Part shown: in pieces, positions 60,582 to 64,000 of the stretch | Numbering within the stretch: position 1 is the first letter of the stretch | How the letters are laid out: the number at the start of each line of letters is the position of its first letter | DNA from: Candidatus Thiodiazotropha sp. CDECU1 | Lineage (GTDB): Bacteria; Pseudomonadota; Gammaproteobacteria; Chromatiales; Chromatiaceae | Length of the DNA: 64,000 nucleotides | Assembly: GCF_963455295.1 (NCBI RefSeq) | Contig: NZ_OY734020.1 | Location: 3,286,001-3,350,000 of the forward strand | Direction of reading: 5' to 3' | Notes under the pieces: model-generated | Told to the model about the DNA's origin: nothing | Databases searched by the model: none | What the model saw: only the letters and a program-made list of their open reading frames with translations | Made by a program: the position numbers and the translations under genes

Positions 60582-62939
60582 TTATGCCTTCTCCACTGTC
60601 ACTTCACCAAAGGGTTGACCGAGCATCGCGGTCTTTTGCAGTCCCGTGGAGATCCACACACAACCTTCGGGTATGGACTCATCCAATGCCACCGGAAGTG
60701 TTGCCTGGTAGCCATTCTGCTTGATCAGAGCATTCTCAGTAGAGCCTAATCCCTGACGCTCGGCCTCTTTCGGATGCAGACGTATCACCGCCTCTCCGGC
60801 ATCCTTGGTCTGCTGCAGTGCTGCGGCACGCCGCACCAACGGATCGGCCGCATAGAGTGGGGTATCACCACCACGCTGCAGACCATCCACGCCAAGCTTC
60901 GGCTCCAACCCCTCACCCTGAACAGGTTTGTTGTCCAATGACACACCGTCACACAGGGCGCGCAGTTCATCACCTATCTCACTCGGATCGGTATAGTCGA
61001 AGCCCTGTTGATTGAGTAGATTGCCCAGTACCCGGAGTATCTTCCAACCGGGTCGCGCCTCACCCTGAGGCTGGACCGCCCCCCTGCCCTGTTGCCAGAC
61101 ACCCTCGGCATTCACATAGGTGCCGGAAGTTTCGCTGAAGATAGCCATCGGTAACAGAATATCGCAGCAGGCTTCAAGTTCCGGACTGCGATATGCGCTC
61201 AGGGCAACCACCGTGTCAGCACTCTGCAGCGCAGTTTGAGAGAGTGCGCCATTATAAAAATCCATACCCGGTTCAACACCCAGCAACAGATAGCCTCTGC
61301 GTGGCAGCTTGAGCATGTTTGATGCATCCAGGCCGGCACTCTCCGCCGCTCTGCCGCCTGCCTGCAAGTGAGGTACGGCGCCGGCCAGCTGGGCACCGAC
61401 GCTGTTGGCGGATTCAGGAACCATCGAGATCCTGGCGCCGGTCGCCTCTGCAAGACTGGAAGCGAGTGTATACAACAGGGAGAAATCGGGATGTGACCGG
61501 GCCATGGCGCCTAGCATCACGGTGGTACTATCCCCGTTCTTGAGCGCCTCGGCAGCCATCCTCGCGAACTCATCCACAGTTGCCGAATCGAGCAATGCAG
61601 CAGCTGTGCCGCCCTGTTTCACGCCAGCGGCTTTGGCAACCGCCGCCAAGTGCAGGATCATTTCACCCGGCGTGCATATGGATTGCCGGGCGTTGTAATT
61701 CAGTTGCAGCTGCTGGGGTGATATAAAAAAGACATCGGCACCGGCCAGTGCGGCCTTGCGCAGTCGATGGGCCAGAATCGGCTGTTCCTTGCGCAGGTTA
61801 CCCCCCACCACGAGCACGCCATCGATGGCATCGACTTCACTGATCTTCATGCCCAGCCAGTTGACCTGTTTGAGGTCCGCATCGAGACGGAAATCCCCTT
61901 GGCGCAGGCGGCTGTCGATATTGCCGCTGCCCATGCCTCGCATCAGCTTCTGTGCCAGATAGAGCTCTTCCAGGGTCGCAGTCGGTGAGAGCAGGGCACC
62001 GATCTGATCGGCCTCGTTGATCTCACCCAGGCTGGCCGCGGCCATCTCCAGGGCCATCTCCCAGCTGACCTCCTTCCACTCACCGCTCTTTTTGATCATC
62101 GGCGAGGTCAGGCGGTCACTGCTGTAGAGTCCCTCATAACTATAGCGGTCACGATCGGAGATCCAGGTCTCATTGATCGATTCGTTGTCCCGGGGATGAA
62201 CCCGCATCACCCGGTTGCCACGCAGGTGCAGATTGAGGTTCGAACCCAGGCTGTCGTGGGGCGCCACCGCCTCCACTTGAGTCAGTTCCCAGGCCCGCGC
62301 ATTGAAGCGGAAGGGTTTGGAGGTAAGCGCACCCACCGGACAGAGGTCGATGACATTGCCGGAGAGTTCGGAGTCGACGCTCTTCTCGATATAGGTGCCT
62401 ATGACCATATGCTCACCGCGCCCGGTGGCCCCCATCTCGCGGATGCCCGCGATCTCATCTCCAAACCTCACACAACGGGTACAGTGGATGCAGCGGGTCA
62501 TATCGGTGGCAATCAAGGGGCCGATATTCTTATCCGCCACCACGCGTTTGCCCTCGTTATAGCGTGAGACATCCCGGCCATAACCGATGGCCACATCCTG
62601 CAGTTCACATTCGCCACCCTGATCGCAGATCGGGCAATCCAGGGGATGGTTGATAAGCAGAAACTCCATGGTCCCCTTCTGTGCGGCCAGCGCCTTCGGG
62701 GAACGGGTAAATACCTTCATGCCGTCTGAAACAGGGGTTGCACAGGCCGGCAAGGGTTTCGGCACCTTCTCGACCTCGACCAGACACATCCGGCAGTTGG
62801 CGGCAATAGAGAGTTTCTTGTGATAGCAGAAGCGCGGTATACGAATCCCTGCCGCATCGGTGACCTCGATGAGCATGGTGCCGGCCTTTGCCTGCAGCGC
62901 TTGACCGTCTACTTCAATGGTGACTGTAGAATCTGTCAT
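60582..62939 (-). CDS. nuoG: NADH-quinone oxidoreductase subunit G
   Basis: A 785-residue Fe-S subunit. N-terminal [2Fe-2S] (RFCYHKKLSIAANCRMCLVEVE), the His-ligated N5 cluster (HPLDCPICDQGGECELQD), [4Fe-4S] N4 (CIHCTRCVRFGDEIAG), then a molybdopterin-oxidoreductase-like domain without cofactor and a C-terminal HPKEAERQGL domain. Electron path from NuoF to NuoI. The residues between 330 and 700 are less conserved, as usual. Confidence 0.95.
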   Translation of the reverse strand: MTDSTVTIEVDGQALQAKAGTMLIEVTDAAGIRIPRFCYHKKLSIAANCRMCLVEVEKVPKPLPACATPVSDGMKVFTRSPKALAAQKGTMEFLLINHPLDCPICDQGGECELQDVAIGYGRDVSRYNEGKRVVADKNIGPLIATDMTRCIHCTRCVRFGDEIAGIREMGATGRGEHMVIGTYIEKSVDSELSGNVIDLCPVGALTSKPFRFNARAWELTQVEAVAPHDSLGSNLNLHLRGNRVMRVHPRDNESINETWISDRDRYSYEGLYSSDRLTSPMIKKSGEWKEVSWEMALEMAAASLGEINEADQIGALLSPTATLEELYLAQKLMRGMGSGNIDSRLRQGDFRLDADLKQVNWLGMKISEVDAIDGVLVVGGNLRKEQPILAHRLRKAALAGADVFFISPQQLQLNYNARQSICTPGEMILHLAAVAKAAGVKQGGTAAALLDSATVDEFARMAAEALKNGDSTTVMLGAMARSHPDFSLLYTLASSLAEATGARISMVPESANSVGAQLAGAVPHLQAGGRAAESAGLDASNMLKLPRRGYLLLGVEPGMDFYNGALSQTALQSADTVVALSAYRSPELEACCDILLPMAIFSETSGTYVNAEGVWQQGRGAVQPQGEARPGWKILRVLGNLLNQQGFDYTDPSEIGDELRALCDGVSLDNKPVQGEGLEPKLGVDGLQRGGDTPLYAADPLVRRAAALQQTKDAGEAVIRLHPKEAERQGLGSTENALIKQNGYQATLPVALDESIPEGCVWISTGLQKTAMLGQPFGEVTVEKA

Positions 62940-62964
62940 CTTCGTGTTCTATCTCTTCAAGACC

Positions 62965-64000
62965 TCAGCCAACCCCGACCAAGCAGCGCTTGTGGTCGAT
63001 GTGATGCTGAAATTCGTGTCGAAAATGGCGCAACATTCCCTGTACCGGCATCGCCGCCGCATCTCCCAGGGCACAGATGGTTTTGCCACTGATCTTGTCC
63101 GCCACATCATCCAGCAGATCCAGATCCTCCTGTCGCCCCTGGCCGGTTTCGATGCGATGTACAATCCGATAGAGCCAACCTGTACCTTCCCGGCAGGGTG
63201 TGCACTGGCCACACGACTCTTCATGGTAGAAATAGGACATGCGCTCAAGGACCTTGACCATACAGTTGGTGTCATCCAGGACGATGACGGCACCGGAGCC
63301 GAGCATGGAACCCGCACCGGCGATGGAATCGTAATCCATGTTCAGTTGCATCATCTCTTCGCCCGGTATCACCGGTGCGGATGACCCGCCGGGAATGACC
63401 GCCTTGATCTTACGCCCATCCTTCATACCCCCCGCCATCTGCAACAGTTCGGAGAACGGGGTACCCATGGGGATCTCAAATACACCCGGATTGTTGATGT
63501 TGCCCGAGATGGAGAAGAGTTTGGAACCGCCGCTGTTTTTCACCCCGATATCGGAGAACCACTCACCCCCCTTTTCCATGATCATCGGTATCGATGCCAG
63601 GCTTTCGGTATTGTTGATAATGGTGGGGCAGCCATACAGACCATAGTGGGCCGGAAATGGCGGTTTGTAGCGGGGTTGTCCCTTTTTACCTTCAATGGAC
63701 TCCAGCAGGGCCGTCTCTTCGCCGCAGATGTAGGCACCCGCGCCGAGATGGCTGTGCAGTTCGAAGTCAAATCCGGATCCGAGCAGATCATTACCCAAAA
63801 AGCCGGCCTTTCGCGCCTCTTCCAGGGCCTGTTCAAAGCGCTCGTAGGGTTCCCAGAACTCACCCCGGATATAGTTGTAGCCACGGGTGGCACCGATGGC
63901 ATAGCCGGCAATCACCATCCCCTCGATCAATTGATGGGGGTTATAGCGCAGAATATCCCGATCCTTGAAGGTACCGGGTTCACCCTCGTCTGAGTTACAG
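62965..64000 (-). CDS. nuoF: NADH-quinone oxidoreductase subunit F (5' partial)
   Basis: The minus-strand frame is open to the window end; its first visible residues [17 protein letters not shown] continue into [27 protein letters not shown], so the real N-terminus is outside. It contains the FMN/NADH-binding [14 protein letters not shown] and the N3 [4Fe-4S] site [11 protein letters not shown] with a later Cys. It accepts hydride from NADH. NuoE and the earlier nuo genes should lie beyond 64000. Confidence 0.95.
   Translation of the reverse strand, partial: CNSDEGEPGTFKDRDILRYNPHQLIEGMVIAGYAIGATRGYNYIRGEFWEPYERFEQALEEARKAGFLGNDLLGSGFDFELHSHLGAGAYICGEETALLESIEGKKGQPRYKPPFPAHYGLYGCPTIINNTESLASIPMIMEKGGEWFSDIGVKNSGGSKLFSISGNINNPGVFEIPMGTPFSELLQMAGGMKDGRKIKAVIPGGSSAPVIPGEEMMQLNMDYDSIAGAGSMLGSGAVIVLDDTNCMVKVLERMSYFYHEESCGQCTPCREGTGWLYRIVHRIETGQGRQEDLDLLDDVADKISGKTICALGDAAAMPVQGMLRHFRHEFQHHIDHKRCLVGVG

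Overview
The window looks like a chromosomal segment of a gammaproteobacterium with a large c-type cytochrome and Fe-S protein inventory. A DsrC/TusE-fold protein, many two-component and c-di-GMP proteins and a full nuo operon would fit a sulfur-oxidising, possibly symbiotic lineage of the Chromatiales/Sedimenticolaceae type. That placement is inference from gene content; there is no rRNA or other marker gene here to settle it.

Layout. 0-7.5 kb holds a partial ExeA-like ATPase fused to an OmpA domain, a LolA-like periplasmic protein with a small secreted partner, a VirK/YbjX protein, a MarR regulator with a strong palindromic operator, a PEBP protein and a hemolysin III. 7.5-16.4 kb is an accessory island: small membrane-protein genes all on the minus strand, one well-formed attC-like site and one broken one (integron-cassette remnants, no integrase in view), a cassette carrying a type IV pilin and a GspF-like protein, three copies of a RAYT-type HUH transposase element with scattered solo ends, and IS110 and IS30 fragments. 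17-32 kb is ordinary: choice-of-anchor I protein, Old Yellow Enzyme, ferredoxin-NADP reductase, a DsrC-like protein lacking both redox cysteines, a DctB/DctD pair beside a TAXI receptor with a sigma54 promoter, a pterin dehydratase, and three c-di-GMP/two-component proteins.

33-51 kb is the most striking part: an apparently single respiratory gene set. It has a Tat-exported four-cluster Fe-S protein with an NrfD/PsrC membrane partner, tetraheme and pentaheme cytochromes, two small class I cytochromes c, a DMSO-reductase-family molybdoenzyme with its DmsB-like subunit and TorD-like chaperone, several secreted proteins of unknown function, and a 333-residue exported protein made of 86 Met-X-Gly triplets. 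In the middle lies a sensor kinase with a periplasmic heme c motif and a sigma54 response regulator. Three transcription units in this set each carry a near-consensus -24/-12 sigma54 promoter preceded by a copy of one palindrome (TGACAATTTGTCATG). I read this as one regulon controlled by that kinase/regulator pair and serving an extracytoplasmic electron-transfer chain of unknown substrate.

51-64 kb holds a thioredoxin/NHL protein, an initiator tRNA-Met with its terminator, and the nuoF-N part of the complex I operon on the minus strand (nuoF cut by the window end), with a 160-bp inverted-repeat element between nuoL and nuoK.
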